Source of the DNA: Aldrovandia affinis | Lineage: Eukaryota > Chordata > Actinopteri > Notacanthiformes > Halosauridae | DNA: 64,000 nt | Assembly (NCBI GenBank): GCA_029706075.1 | Contig: JAINUG010000149.1 | Location: forward strand, 124,001-188,000 | Reading direction: 5' to 3' | In this document: in pieces, positions 46,463 to 58,849 of the stretch | Numbering within the stretch: position 1 is the stretch's first letter | Layout of the letters: each line of letters starts with the position of its first letter | Position numbers and translations under genes: made by a program | Notes under the pieces: generated by a model | Databases searched by the model: none | Told to the model about the DNA's origin: nothing | The model's input: only the letters and a program-made list of their open reading frames with translations

Positions 46463-48029
46463 CAGGAAGTTTCTAATGGACTGGGGAAAGCATACCTGTG
46501 CCCGTGGATAGTGGAGATAGGGGCAATGGGGTTCCTTAGGGGGGAACTGGTGAAGGTAGCTTGACGGTATGTGGGGCATGTATCTGGGCTGAGCGATGCA
46601 CGGTGAAGGTGGAGGAGGTCAGGGGCGGGCCTAGGTGATTATGCCCTGAAAAAGCCCTGTAGGTCGTTGCCGTGGTGTGGGCCGATATAGAGGACGATGC
46701 ACTCCTAAAAGTACTTCAGAAGATGTGAGGTAGGGGACCTTTGACCCCCTCCTTTCTGTCCAGAGGAGAGGCAGACAATGTCAAAGTTTGCACTCCCACA
46801 ATGCTCTGCTTTTTTTCTCCGATTCTTTTTAACTCTCAGTGAAGGACAACTCCTTCTCTAATTTTCCCCCCTCTTCTCCCGATTCCACTTTGTGTCTGTC
46901 CCTGTCTTTCAGTCTCCCGCCCCTCCCATCTGCTGTGGCGAAACACCAGAAACAAAGCCCTGGGCTTAGCTTTGCCCTTTGCCCTCTACTCACAGCTCAT
47001 GCACCAATTTACAGCGCTGGCCAAGGGCGTGATACGCTCTCCTCCCCGAGCTCACGTCCTGCAGGACGCGGTGAGTCGAGACACATACCGGATTTGCGGC
47101 TATCGCTGTAAGACCGACCAAACGGTGGCGTCTACGATGTTTCGGGGAGAGTGAAAATTCCACTGTCACAGAGATTTCATTCACAGCGGGGGGAAATGAA
47201 TGTTTAGGGAAATTACGCCGCCTGATTGGAAAACCAATTATACGGATTAAAAGGGCACACTGGAGCATAGATACTCAAACTGAGAGGAGTTGAAATGAAA
47301 GCCACGTAAAAGAGTTTGAAAGTAGCTTACTTCAGGGGAGGAAACATAAGGTGGGGGGAGAGCAACTAAATCGTTCTTGGTAGCTGACGAGCGGACGTTT
47401 TTTGTGAGGGTGACAATCGTGTAACGTGTATACGCAGTGTGAGAGGCCTCGTTCTGACCTGTCCTCTGCGCGGGGGTGACGCCCGACAGACCGCTGAAAA
47501 GACGGCTGTGTTTTTTTCTTCCGCCAACTCTCTTCCGCAGCCTCAGAACCTGCGTCCGCCGGCATCGCCGATGACCACAGCGTATGCAAATACGGGTCCA
47601 TACTTTAACAACTCGCTTGTGGGTGTCTACACGGGGAAAACGAATGGGCGCGATGTAAGCGAGGGCTCTATTGATTTTTCCTCCCTCCTCCTCGGGCCCG
47701 CTGTGAAACGGCAGCGTGAGCGATGGCACTTAGTGAACCGTGTCTCGCGCGGAACATCGGTTATGTGTCGGCCCGAACTGGACCTTACTCTTCATATTGG
47801 CAACGTGTCCTGAGTTTTTACCAGACGGTGTGTTTAGTACGCTGGGCTCGTGGCCGACAGGGTCGTGGGTCTGGGGTTCTTCCCCCGTACCTACCACGGG
47901 CACCTTAACTGATCAGGTAATCGTCAATCCTGGAGTGTGTGCAAATTACAGATAAGGGCTGTATGCTACTTGCTAAGCTATGTGCTGAGCAAACAAATTA
48001 GGCGATTTCAATCGTGTGTCTGTGGGTGT

Positions 48030-48075
<46 letters not shown>
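48030..48075 (+). repeat. GT microsatellite
   Basis: (GT)n of about 45 bp is followed by a GA-rich stretch. Confidence 0.9.
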
Positions 48076-48082
<7 letters not shown>

Positions 48083-48861
48083 CAGAGAGAGAGAGACAGA
48101 GAAAAAGAAAGCACTTTCTTCTGTAGCCTACTACGAAAATTACCACAAAATATGAAACTATTATTTGAAAAAATGCATAACGATTGCATGAAAGTTCTAC
48201 TATTGAAATATGATTGAGAGATGGAAAATCCCCTTCAGCAGCCAAATACATTGCAGTGTACCACAGCCCGGAACAAACACTGAGTTCCTTTCTCATATTT
48301 CATATTTTCTCTACAAAAACTAAAAACTGGAATTTGTGTCATCCATTTCTGTAAATCTGTTTGTATTTGTCCATGTGCAAATGTTTGTTCTTTTCAGCGG
48401 ATTAGAAGTTATGCACCAGCAATGTTTGCTCTGTCATATTTATTTATTAAAACAGTCAGCAATTATCAATATTAGCAGTGGCATTTTGTGATTTCAAACG
48501 CTTTGACGACACTGTCCCGCCGATCCCGTTTTATTGCTGTTTATATCCCTTTTTGTATTGCATATACATTTAAAGAGAGAAAGCTGACCCTAATTATATT
48601 ATTGTTTCGTACTTAATTCAGGTTTATTCAGAATATTTTGTGCTCATCTTTGTACAATGTATGGATTGGGTGGCACACCGGAGGAATACGGCACCTCTAG
48701 AACGAGTAAGGCAGTCCAGTGCACTACTAGTTATTGTTCAAAACACAAATTACTACTGTTTCGAGCATACAGTATAGCAAATTATTTGTATTGCAGCCTT
48801 CTATTTATATATGTACATATATATGTATCTATTGTACTGTAAAAATATATGCACAAATATA

Positions 48862-50162
48862 CAGTGCATTCGGAAAGTATTCAGACCCCTTCACTTTTTC
48901 CACATTGTGTTATGTTACAGCCTTATTCTAAAATGGATTAAATTAATTTGTTTCCTTATCAATCTACACACAATACCCCATAATGACAAAGCAAAAAACG
49001 TTTTTTAGAAAGTTTTGTAAATGTATAAAAATGTAAAAACTGAAATATCACATTTACATAAGTATTCAGACCCTTTGCTCAGGACTTTGTTGAAGCACCT
49101 TTAGCAGCGATTACAGCCTCAAGTCTTCTTGGGTATGACGCTACAATATTTGGGGAGTTTCTCCCATTCTTCTCTACAGATCCTGTCAAGCTCTGTCAGG
49201 TTGGATGGGGAGCGTTGCTGCACAGCTATTTTCAGGTCTCTCCAGAGATGTTCGATCGGGTTCAAGTCCGGGCTCTGTCTGGACCACTCAAGGACATTCA
49301 CAGACTTGTCCCGATGCCACTCCTGCGTTGTCTTGGCTGCGTGCTTAGTGTCGTTGTCCTGTTGGAAGGTGAACCTTCGCCCCAGTCTTAAGTCCTGAGC
49401 GCTCTGGAGTAGGTTTTCATCAAGGATCTCTCTGTACTTTGCTCCGTTCATCTTTCCCTCGATCCTGACTAGTCTCCCAGTCCCTGCCGCTGAAAAACAT
49501 CTCCACAGCATGATGCTGCCACCACCATGCTTAACCATAGGGATGGTATTGGCCAGGTGATGAACGGTGCCTGGTTTCCTCCAGACATGATGCTTGGCAT
49601 TCAGGCCAAAGAGTTCGATCTTGGTTTCATAAGACCAGATAATCTTGTTTCTCATGGTCTGAGAGTCCTTTAGGTGCCTTTTGACAAACTCCAAGCGGGC
49701 TGTCATGTGCCTTTTTCTGAGGAGTAGCTTCCGTCTGGCCTCGCTACCATAAAGGCCTGATTGGTGGAGTGCTGCAGAGATGGTTGTCCTTCTGTCAGGT
49801 TCTCCCATCAGAGGAACTCTGGAGCTCTGTCAGAGTGACCATCGGGTTCATAGTCACCTTCCTGACCAAGGCCCTTCTCCCCCGATTGCTCAGTTTGGCC
49901 GGGCGGCTAGCCCTAGGAAGTCCTGGTGGTCCCAAAATTCGTACATTTAAGAATTATGGAGGCCACTGTTTTTTCTCTGACATGCAATGTCAACTGTGGG
50001 ACCTTATATAGATAGGTATGTGCCTTTACAAATCATGTCCAATCAATTGAATTTGCCACAGGTGGACTCCAATCAAGTTATAGAAACATCTCAAGCATGA
50101 TCAATGGAAACAGGATGCACTTGAGCTCAATTTCAGGGTCTGAATACTTTCCGAATGCACTG
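48862..50162 (-). mobile_element. Tc1-like transposon, both ends present
   Basis: The termini cagtgcattcggaaagtatt and aatactttccgaatgcactg are perfect inverted repeats flanked by TA (48860-48861 and 50163-50164). At 1,301 bp it is near full length for a fish Tc1 element. It carries one transposase frame on the minus strand (49119-49808) with a lost catalytic Asp. Confidence 0.93.
49119..49808 (-). pseudogene. Tc1 transposase, catalytically dead and N-truncated
   Basis: This 229-residue frame covers the DDE domain: [51 protein letters not shown] (second Asp) and [15 protein letters not shown] (Glu). The first catalytic site, normally WSDETK, reads WSYETK, which should abolish activity. The N-terminal paired-like DNA-binding region is not in frame (upstream homology breaks at about 49810-49990). 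It could at most have been moved in trans. Confidence 0.9.
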
Positions 50163-50173
50163 TATATGTGCCT

Positions 50174-50178
<5 letters not shown>

Positions 50179-50218
<40 letters not shown>
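50179..50218 (+). repeat. GT microsatellite
   Basis: (GT)20 lies between the Tc1 element and repeat family X. Confidence 0.95.
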
Positions 50219-50221
<3 letters not shown>

Positions 50222-50525
50222 GTACACTTCCCAAAATAAGGGAACCAACATAAAGTGTTTTAATAGGGCAGTGGGCCACCACAAGCCTCCAGAACAGCTT
50301 AAATACACTAACATAGATTCTACAAGTGTCTGGAACTACTGGTGGGATGCAACACCATTCTTCCATGATAAATTCCATCATGAGAAACAAGCACTTGTTT
50401 TGCCTATTGCCACACATGCACTCGTCCACTTGTTGAGAACAGGGTGAAGGATGACTCATCTGACCATATGATTTTTTTCCACTGCTCAGTAGTCCACTAC
50501 AGTATTTTTGCACCACTTTACTCTC
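50222..50525 (-). repeat. Dispersed repeat, family X, copy 2
   Basis: The reverse complement reads gtggtggcccactgccctat, taaaacactttatgttggtt, ttccagacacttgtagaatc and tatgttagtg, matching 27230-27430. It is the longer of the two copies. Confidence 0.6.
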
Positions 50526-50559
50526 AAATGTGCATTTTTGGTGTAATAAGGCGTTTATG

Positions 50560-50880
50560 CTTGTGTACGTGTGCTTGTGCTTGTGCATTTTGTGTGTGTT
50601 TGTGTGTGTGTGTGCTTGTGTGTGTGCTTGTGTATGTGTGTGTGTTTGTGTATGCATGTGTGTGTGGGTGTGTGTGTGATTATGTTTGTGTGATTATGTT
50701 TGTGTGAGCATGCGTGCGTGTGTGCGAGCGAGTGTGTATGCATGTGTGTGTGTGTGTGTCTGTGCATCTGTGTGTGAGTGTGCATGCGTACGTGTGTATG
50801 TGCCTGTTTGAGTGTGTTTGTGTGCATGTGCGTTTGTGTGCTTGCGTAAGTGTGTATGTGAGTGTGTGTCTGTGTGTGTG
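50560..50880 (+). repeat. Imperfect GT-rich tract
   Basis: About 320 bp of GT interrupted by gcat, gctt, tatg and gagc. It abuts the left end of the hAT element at 50882. Confidence 0.9.
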
Positions 50881-51061
50881 TTAGGGATGTTAACGATTAT
50901 CGATTATTTGCCGTAATTTGATCGATCATGCATATCAAATTAAACAATGAAATTCAACATTTTGTGTTGTTGTTGTAATTGTATTGAAGTGAGTTGAAAT
51001 TGAAATCAAATCATTATTTAAATTCTACAGGGGGAGGCAATGTAATTATTGAGGAGAATGT

Positions 51062-51271
51062 TTGCATTACACAGAAGAAGATGCAATCAAGTCAACCATG
51101 AAACGTGCCAAACGTAGTCCTGTGTGGGAACATTTCAAGAGAAAAGAAGAAAATGTGCATTACCACCATTGGGATGTCGTTTTGAAATATAACACAACGA
51201 GTCCGTTAATGTACCACCTGAAAAGCCAGCATCCGACCGTCTTGGCAGGGGTGGGTGGATCCCAAATTTAA
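51062..51271 (+). pseudogene. BED-finger remnant of a hAT transposase
   Basis: The frame reads KRSPVWEHFKRKEENVHYHH, WDVVLKYNTTSPLMYHLKSQHP. This is the ZBED/hAT BED-type finger. The CxxC pair that binds zinc is replaced by Tyr and Trp (VHYHHWDVV), while the downstream YHL-x4-H part survives. No catalytic domain follows. Confidence 0.75.
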
Positions 51272-51859
51272 CCAACCGTCACCTCGGCGTTAGCTAGGAG
51301 AACGTGTGATGAACGATGGGCGGAGGCCATTAATCAGAGGCTGTGTAAAATATTCTTTAATGAAAATCAGTAGATATATGGATTTGCTGGTTATGAGAGA
51401 CGGGCCTTTCCATTTCAAGATGGAATATATTTTTAAGTTGCTATACCTCAGCTATATGGCTTTTTCATTTTGTTAACATTGTTCAACTGCAAGATGGTGA
51501 CTTATATACATTGGTTCTGCCTGCAGCGAGTTTCGAACTGAGGATCTCAACAAGAAAGATGATTAGCCAGATGACGGTCACGCGCTCATCTTTAACTCAC
51601 GCCTTCTGAACTCCGCTACACTTACATTATTTCATTCTCCAATGTTATATTCCTAATTAAGGGTCATCTTTTGAATCTTTTGTCTTGTAGCAGGTTCATT
51701 TTAGTTAATTGATTCACGTCGGAAGAGACAGCGCAATTGCCCAAACCATATTATCCTACCAAAACGCCCTTCATAATATTTTTGTTATGCTATAAAATAT
51801 GCACATTTCTCTCATTTTCAATGAAGCTTTTATTGAGGAAAAAAATTGCACAAAAAAAA

Positions 51860-52208
51860 GAAGTATTTTTCCGATTTTACCCCGTTTTTCTCCCAATTTG
51901 GTAGCCAATTACTCCTGCTGTGCTTAGTTCAATCCCCTCCCTTGTAGTTCGCTGCCATAGTCCTGTGACTGGCAATGACAAAGGTGAAGTGCTGCCTCCT
52001 CCGAGACAGCACTCGCCGAGCTGTCGACTGTAATTCCAGAACCACTCCTGTGCGCGAAGGCTTCCCTCCCCCCTCCCTGGGGCAGACAGCCAATTGCCGC
52101 CCCGATGGCACTCCCGACCAGAGCCGACTATGGCGCGATGGGGATTCAAACCCTGGTTGCCGTGGTCATCGTCGGACGTTGAAACCACTAGACCACACGG
52201 GAGGCCGC
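51860..52208 (-). repeat. tRNA-derived SINE, family S, copy 7
   Basis: The minus-strand head cctcccgtgtggtctagtgg tttcaacgtccgacg (A box) and B-box-like gggtttgaatccc are present. The body with ccctggggcagacagccaat is shared with copy 1. It is inserted inside the hAT element, so it is younger than that element. Confidence 0.85.
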
Positions 52209-52309
52209 ATTTTGTGTTTTTTATGTCATAAACTATATTTACTTAAAGATTAATCGATTAAGGGCTGGCGGCAATCGATCAAGGGAAATTTGCATCCCTA
52301 GTGTTTGTG

Positions 52310-52490
52310 TTTTTACATAAGTGTGTGTGAGTGTGTGTTTGTATGTGTGTGAGTGTGTGTGTGTGTACATAAATGTGTTTGTGTGTGTGTGCACATGTCT
52401 GTGTGTGTCTGTGCATGTGTCTGTGTGTGTGTGTGTGTGTGTGTGTCAGTCTGTGTGTGTGTACATAAGTGTGTGTATGTGTGTGTGTAC
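52310..52490 (+). repeat. Imperfect GT-rich tract
   Basis: GT repeats with acat and gcat interruptions. Together with 50560-50880 it looks like one GT tract split by the hAT insertion. Confidence 0.85.
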
Positions 52491-54142
52491 CAGCCTTCTC
52501 TTCTTTGCTGGGATTTAACTGACCGCGCACTCTGGAGATGGAATTTCTCCCAGGCTCTCCCAGCTCATAAAAGGTACTTTTTGTGCTCATCTGGGGGGAG
52601 ATTTAACCACATTTTCTTGTAATGCATCCCATTTTCACCACTTTCCTTTCCCCCTCCCATGTTAATCTCAACTCTACTGGTATGGATGCCTTAAGTACAC
52701 CCTTTCACCCCCAGCCTTGGAGCATTCACTCTTCATAAAGAGAAACCAGTTCAACAGGGTAGAGGGTAGAGCATTGACATAGACCACAAAGAGAAACCAG
52801 TTCATCAGGGTGGAGGAAACAGAAGCGTGTATTGCACCAGTTGAGCGATTGGGAAATCAATGGAGAGCTGCGGAGTGTGTTGCCGGGTTTTCAGCTGATC
52901 ACCTTGAAGACTTTTTGTTGCTGTAGTGCGACTTCTGCTCCGTTTCCTCTCACCAATACAGAATTTAAAAGTCTCTCTTTGCCTCTTTGCCTTCTTAAAC
53001 TGTTCAGACGGGTCCATTTCCCCACGTTAACTTCGAACAATGATTCGTAGAGAAATTAGGATGTTTCTTTTTTTTAAATATCTGTGGAGGAAGTGGTGTG
53101 ACCGTCTCCGAGATGCAAGGGAAGGTTTGCCTGCTAACGAGCAAGATCCAATGAATTATCTGATGTCCGTCTCTTCGCGCTGCAACAATTATTCTGCGCC
53201 AATTTGATACTTAATCTGCAATCTGTCTGCCGGGACATTTCATACACTCTGATCATGCAGAAATAATACGTCATTAAGTATAACGGTAACACCATAAATT
53301 TCTTCCTGGGCACGCTGTTACAAACGTATCATTACATTTTGATGAATTGTTAGTTCATAAAAGCTTTGTGTTTAATGAGCAGTTCTTTCAGGCTGGAGAC
53401 TAATATTTAATACCGTTATACACACTGGATTAAAAAATGTTTTTATTTTTTTTGGAAGACAAATGTGTCCAAGGCATAGGGTATAGACTACCCTGTCGAA
53501 TAGAATTCCCTGGGCTTAAAATATACACATTAGGCCATGGAAAAAACAAACACATAATAGCCACGATATTCATAATGTTGGACTTTTTGTTTTCTTTGCA
53601 CTTCAGTCTGGTTATGATCCACATGTCACACGAAATCCCATAATATATTGCAGAGCCGTGTGCTCTGCCTCTAATTTGCCATTATTTTTTATTGCTCCAC
53701 AGAGAAGAGTTGTTGTGGATGAACACCTAGCTTCTCTTGTAACCTTCTCTGTCACCCTATTTTTTCCCTCAGTTGATGAATGCATATGTTGTAAATCCTG
53801 ATCATGGAAAATGGATATGTATGTTTTGGTTTATTGTACATCTGCTAACTTTTACGATTCATCCCTTATATACTGCTTTATATGTACTGTGCTTTTCACG
53901 TTGGCGTTACTATTTGAAGCGTTTACAGAGCTTTTTAAAATGTATGCATCTGTAAAAATGTACACTGATTGCACTCTGGCCTTCTTGGTTTAAGGTTGAC
54001 ACTGGTTAAATTAAAGGTTGGAACTGTATCTGTCCCCCTGTCTGTCCAGCAGCTGACAAGAATACCTGCACCGTTCCCCTCGCTGTCAGAAACTGTTACG
54101 TTGAATTGAGAGCTATTTGACCCTTGACCTCTCCTGTTTCAG
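52491..54142. other. Non-coding interval
   Basis: Unique sequence. A short local duplication (caaagagaaaccagttca) lies at about 52737 and 52786. No exon is supported until the acceptor at 54142. Confidence 0.45.
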
Positions 54143-54266
54143 CCCCTGATGGCCACCAGACGGGACAGCGTCGGACCAGCTGCCATTCTGCCTGGCTCGC
54201 TCCTCGCTGTCATCTACCCCATCGCCCTCTTCCTCAGCGTCCAGACGGTGGAAGCCCAGGGTCAGG
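54143..54266 (+). CDS. Possible first coding exon with signal peptide, gene unknown
   Basis: A good acceptor (ctctcctgtttcag) precedes, and a donor (cagg|gtaaga) follows. From ATG 54149 the frame reads MATRRDSVGPAAILPGSLLA, VIYPIALFLSVQTVEAQGQ, and leaves in phase 1. It is a basic N-terminus, a hydrophobic core and a small-residue cleavage site (VEA-Q or so), as in the first coding exon of a secreted or cell-surface protein. I do not recognise the protein. The next exon is not seen in the remaining 9.7 kb, as in genes with large first introns. Confidence 0.5.
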
Positions 54267-57200
54267 GTAAGAGCCTCACTCTGCCCCGTTCCCATGACTC
54301 CACAGGGAGGTGGAGGTGTTTTTAAGAGCCAACCCTGAGAAAAGGAGGGGGTTCTGTCCGGTTTTCTGTGTTTGGGGCTCTGCCTCCCTTTGGAACGAAG
54401 AGGGCGGGGGGGTTAAATCTTTAGTTAATTTTTGCATTGTTTGTATTGTCCATTCGATTTTCTTTTCCCATGGGATTTCAGATGGATCTGGTTATTTGCA
54501 AAAGAGCAGAGTGTGGCACACACCTGGTTTCTAAGTGGTGTAGAAGGTGGCGTGGTTTCTGTCGGTATGCCATTGGGTTTGGCGCCAGTCTCTGGCCGTG
54601 TTACCCAGTGAGACAAGGCTGCTGTGCCCTCTACTGTCAGATCTCTTCTGTTGCTCCTACCTCTCCCTGTGGCCTGGCTTATTTATGGCATGCTAGGATC
54701 TGACACACACACACACACACACACGCGCGCGCGCACTCGCACACAAAATAAGCATGCACGCTCACTCTCACCCTCACCCCTCACTCAAAACAATCTGTGA
54801 GAAGTTTTCCTTTTATATCCGTATTGCCAAGTTTGGAGGGGGAGAATGAAGGCGCTACAAGGTTAATGTGCCCTTTGGGTTGAGGGGCGGAGGAAAAACA
54901 GAGTGAGGGTTTTAACATTCAGCTCTCATAGATGGGGCCCTGATTAATGGGCCTCAACCGTGGCACATGCCAGAGTCAAATAATATACCAGGGAGAGAAG
55001 AGGACAGCGGGGGGAGAGAGAAACACAGAGAAGCACACTTATCTGAGAAGGCTTGAGGCACAGAGACAAAAACAAATGCCCAATATACACAGAGGCATAT
55101 GGCAGAAGAGGATAAAAGCACTGAGGAAAACACAAACAATTTGAGACGTGGAGCAGACCCGAAAATACAGACAAAAACGTTGGTGCTTCCAAGGACATAG
55201 AGTGACACAAAAGAGGCTGGCGAGCACGGAGACGGAAAAGAGACACAGACGAGGCAAACGCACTTGAACATAAAGGAGACACAAAAACATTGAAACTCAA
55301 ATGAGAAGATACACTAAAAAACGTATTACAGAAAGGCACCCGAGGCACACAAGAGGCACTTGCCGCTCAGGCGGCGGGGGGAGGGAGACGGAAAAGCGTC
55401 TGAGGCTGAGAGCAGGGACACAACATTAAGGCACACAGGAATAAACACGGGAGAACAGGAGGGCACACAGCCATTTTAATCATCCACTTATGTCATTTGG
55501 CTCCGGCTTGCGAGAGTTTGTAGGCTGCCAGTCCAAAAGGCCTAAATCGCTGGTATTGGAGATAATAAATGCTTTTATAGTCTCATTTTGATTGATTCAG
55601 AAATATATCTTTTCATCTGAGGCTGAAACAACCCTCAGGGTGAGCTTCGACATTCAAAACTGTCTTTTTGGCTACACAGTCTCAAAAAGGCAAGATTAAT
55701 TGCAGAGAAACCCAGAGCCTGGGCGGCAGAGACAGGCCCATAAAACCTGGGCCGAAGCACTTCTGAAGTTTGTCTTTTACAAGGACAGTAAATTGTATTG
55801 AAGGGGAAGAGGGGGGTGGGGGCGTAAAAGCCACATCACGTAAAGGGCCTTTATTGTCCTGTAATGTATGATGTTCCATGAGTCACATTCGTTCATATAT
55901 TTGTCTGACCTTTTCCCGGATGTGGCGTTATTGATCGATCGGGCGGGTGTGTGTGGCGTGCCGTTACCGGGGGCGTGTGGGGGGGCATGTGAAGGAGGCC
56001 CCATTGTGCCGGGGATTTATTCCGCTTCAGATGTTTGAGGACGGCCGGATTTGCCTACGTGCCCGTTCCATGGATACCTCCCGTCTGTCATGGCTGGAGC
56101 AGCTGGGGGGGGTTGGGGGCTAACCGCATTACCGCAGATCCGTCTTCGTTACCTAAGGTCGTTTGGCTCCGCGACCGCGCTGCACTCTTTGGCGGCGGAG
56201 GGGATGGGGGGGTGCTCGCCCCTGTCTCTGGGCGGTGACACCGACCTGTCTCATTGAACCGGAGGGGCTAAACCACCCCAGAGAAATGCAGCATTAAACC
56301 AGCACTGGCAACCACCTTGTCCCCTCCTCACCCCCTCCCCTTAAACATGCATTAATCTGATCAGTGCTAAAAGCTTCTCTATACCCCCCCCACAAAAAAA
56401 AGGCACCCACTTACAATAGAACTCCTGCTTGGATGTTTTTCTCACCCTGAGAGCTGCTCAGCGTCGTGTTTGTGTGTGGATACAGGAAGCCCTTCTGTTT
56501 AAACCGCACTGTGTTCTTGCTACAGGCAAAGCAGAGGTTTGCACATCCTTAACAAATCACTGCTGGGGTTTTTTCTAGCAGAAAAGCCAATATTTCGCGG
56601 GCCGGGATGTTATCGGTGATTCCTGTTTATCTTGGGATGGAATGTAAAGAAGGGGTTTTGGTCCTTACCTCGTGTAATTACACTTTTGAAGAATGTATTT
56701 CTCTAGCTGATTGCGGGATATCAATATATATTTTTGGAGGGTCAGGCTTAAGACAATGAGCACACGTGGCAGTGCAGTATAAGGGAAAAATACAACAAGG
56801 CTGAAACAGGACTCTCATGGTTGAACGTTTCGGAAATGTTAATGTTTAAGTAATGTACCTGCGGGTATTGAGAATGTTTGCACACCTGATACTGTAGAGC
56901 ACTGGTTGACGCCAGTGCCGGAGCCTCGCGACCGATCGCAATTGAATAAATAATGTTAGTTAGTCCGAAACATAAGCCTCTCTTTAGCCGATAAAGTTGC
57001 ATACTTAGCAGTGTTGCGGTGTTTTATTCATTTCATTGTAAGTAATGTTCCAAACACAACTTGGACTGTAATCCATTTTGCATGTCCAGAATGTAATAAT
57101 ATAAAAGACATGATAAAAGCATATCAATGCCTGTGAACCTTCAGGGTTTACATTACCCGTGATATAGGGGTGACACTGAACGCTCCTGTCACGACTCAAA

Positions 57201-58849
57201 TAGTAGCTTTTTTTTTGTTTTTTTTTGCATTGAGCACATCCTGTATATTTTTATTTTTTTACCCTGTCTGCCCTACGTTTGCCCGCAATATATTTTTCCT
57301 GTCCCACGCTCACCAGAAAAAGTATTTTTGGGCTTTGTCTGCAAAAAAAGGCCCAAAAAATCTTTGGAAGTCCTACTAATGCAGCCACATGTTTTTAATA
57401 ATATAAACATTTTACAGAAAATAAATGCAGCCATTCATTGTATGTAAAAAATGTATATGTAAATGATTTTTGATTTCATAGTTTGACAGTGGGGCAACGA
57501 ACAAACAAATTGAATTCTGCAATTAGCCTAACGTAAACATCTTTAGTAATCACTTTAAAGCCCGATTCCAATTTTAGTTTGTTCAACAAAAACATGCCTC
57601 CTCTATTTTGTTGACATGAACATGAGAGCAAAGCATTTCAACATATACTGAAAAATTGTCATGCGTTGGTAACTGCTCATGCCCCATTCTCCTCGTCTCA
57701 CCCCCCTGCCTCCAGCCAGCAGGTAGATTAGAGTCTTAGGTGGCTGCGGGTGTAAGCTAAATATCAAATCTTTACAAAAAACCCAAATTAAAGAAAAGCA
57801 GTCTGAGCGTGTGCAATATGTGCGGTGTTTGCCCATAGGTGCTGGCAGGAAAGAGATCAGGCTCCTGATCAGGTGAGAGAAGACAGAATCAACTGTTGAT
57901 TAATGAGGGGTCTTGGTTACTCATTAGAGTGCATAAAAAACATTTCCCACACTCTTTATTAGAAGGTTGTGATAGAATGCCCTAAATGTATCACAGCCTT
58001 AATTAATGTTCATTTTCTCCTATCCCACCTCGGGACAATTTTTTAATTACCTTCATATCTATAATCTCGGCCAATCAAAAAACGTATGCTCGTGCTCATG
58101 AAGCAAGGGCAAAACTGTTTCAAAGTGCGCCAAAAAAAAGAGACGTCAGAGTAGAGGTTCATATAACCTCACATGCTAGACATGCTGGCTCTATGGTACG
58201 TTTAAAAAAGAAATGCTGTATTACAGCTACTGGAAAATGTAGGTAACCTGGTCCACAGGAGCATTCTGCCTAAATTGGGCAGAGCTGTGTGGACGTAGCT
58301 GAGCCGGCCTAATCGACTTACACGATTGACTGCTGTTTAGGACCCTGCGTGTTTGCCTAGCCGAATGGTGAAACGTTATTCGGGGCGGTTGTAGCCGTAA
58401 GCCAAAAAAACAGGGACATGAGACTTTCTCATTAAAGTCTGGGAAGGGGGAGGTGAGAACATCTCAAAGACGTTCAACGTCCCAGTGAAAGTTTTTTTAT
58501 CTTTTGCGGGGGGGTTAAGCGGTGCCACTGACTTGACGCAGTGCCCAGAGAACTCGTTCAGAATACAAATTAAGCAGGCTTTGATGTGGAAATGGAGGAC
58601 CGGGCCTTTTAGGGATTACTGATCACAAGCCTGCATCACACGCTCCGTGGCGGCTTTTTTAATCCCGCTCTGAACGCCGCCCTTAACCCTCGACACCATG
58701 CAGTCAGGCGCTTCAGGTTTAACTGCGACGCGCCTTACATAACAAATAAGCCCCCCGTACTGTACAGTGAAACGTCAGCGCGTTAGTGTGCGCTCGTGCT
58801 GTGAGTTATTCCTTTCTTTAAACTGTTTCATTCTGTCACGTTTCTTTAT
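54267..58849. other. Non-coding interval, probable large intron
   Basis: A CA/CG microsatellite (54702-54750) and a purine-rich degenerate repeat (about 54990-55450, with gagacac and cacaaaaac units) are present. No exon is supported. Confidence 0.45.

Larger units (their letters stand above)
50882..52300 (+). mobile_element. hAT element with nested SINE
   Basis: The ends tagggatgttaacgattatc and gaaatttgcatcccta are hAT-type inverted termini, with further atcgatta symmetry inside. Flanks gtgtgtgt (50874-50881) and gtgtttgt (52301-52308) agree at 7 of 8 bases, fitting an 8-bp target duplication in the GT tract. It contains a broken BED finger (51060-51270) and a family S SINE (51860-52205). 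Confidence 0.75.

Noticed and set aside
54143..54266. Next exon of the neurexin-2 gene
   Set aside because: The phase would fit (0 to 0), but the sequence is a leader-like stretch with its own Met and does not resemble the neurexin juxtamembrane or membrane region.
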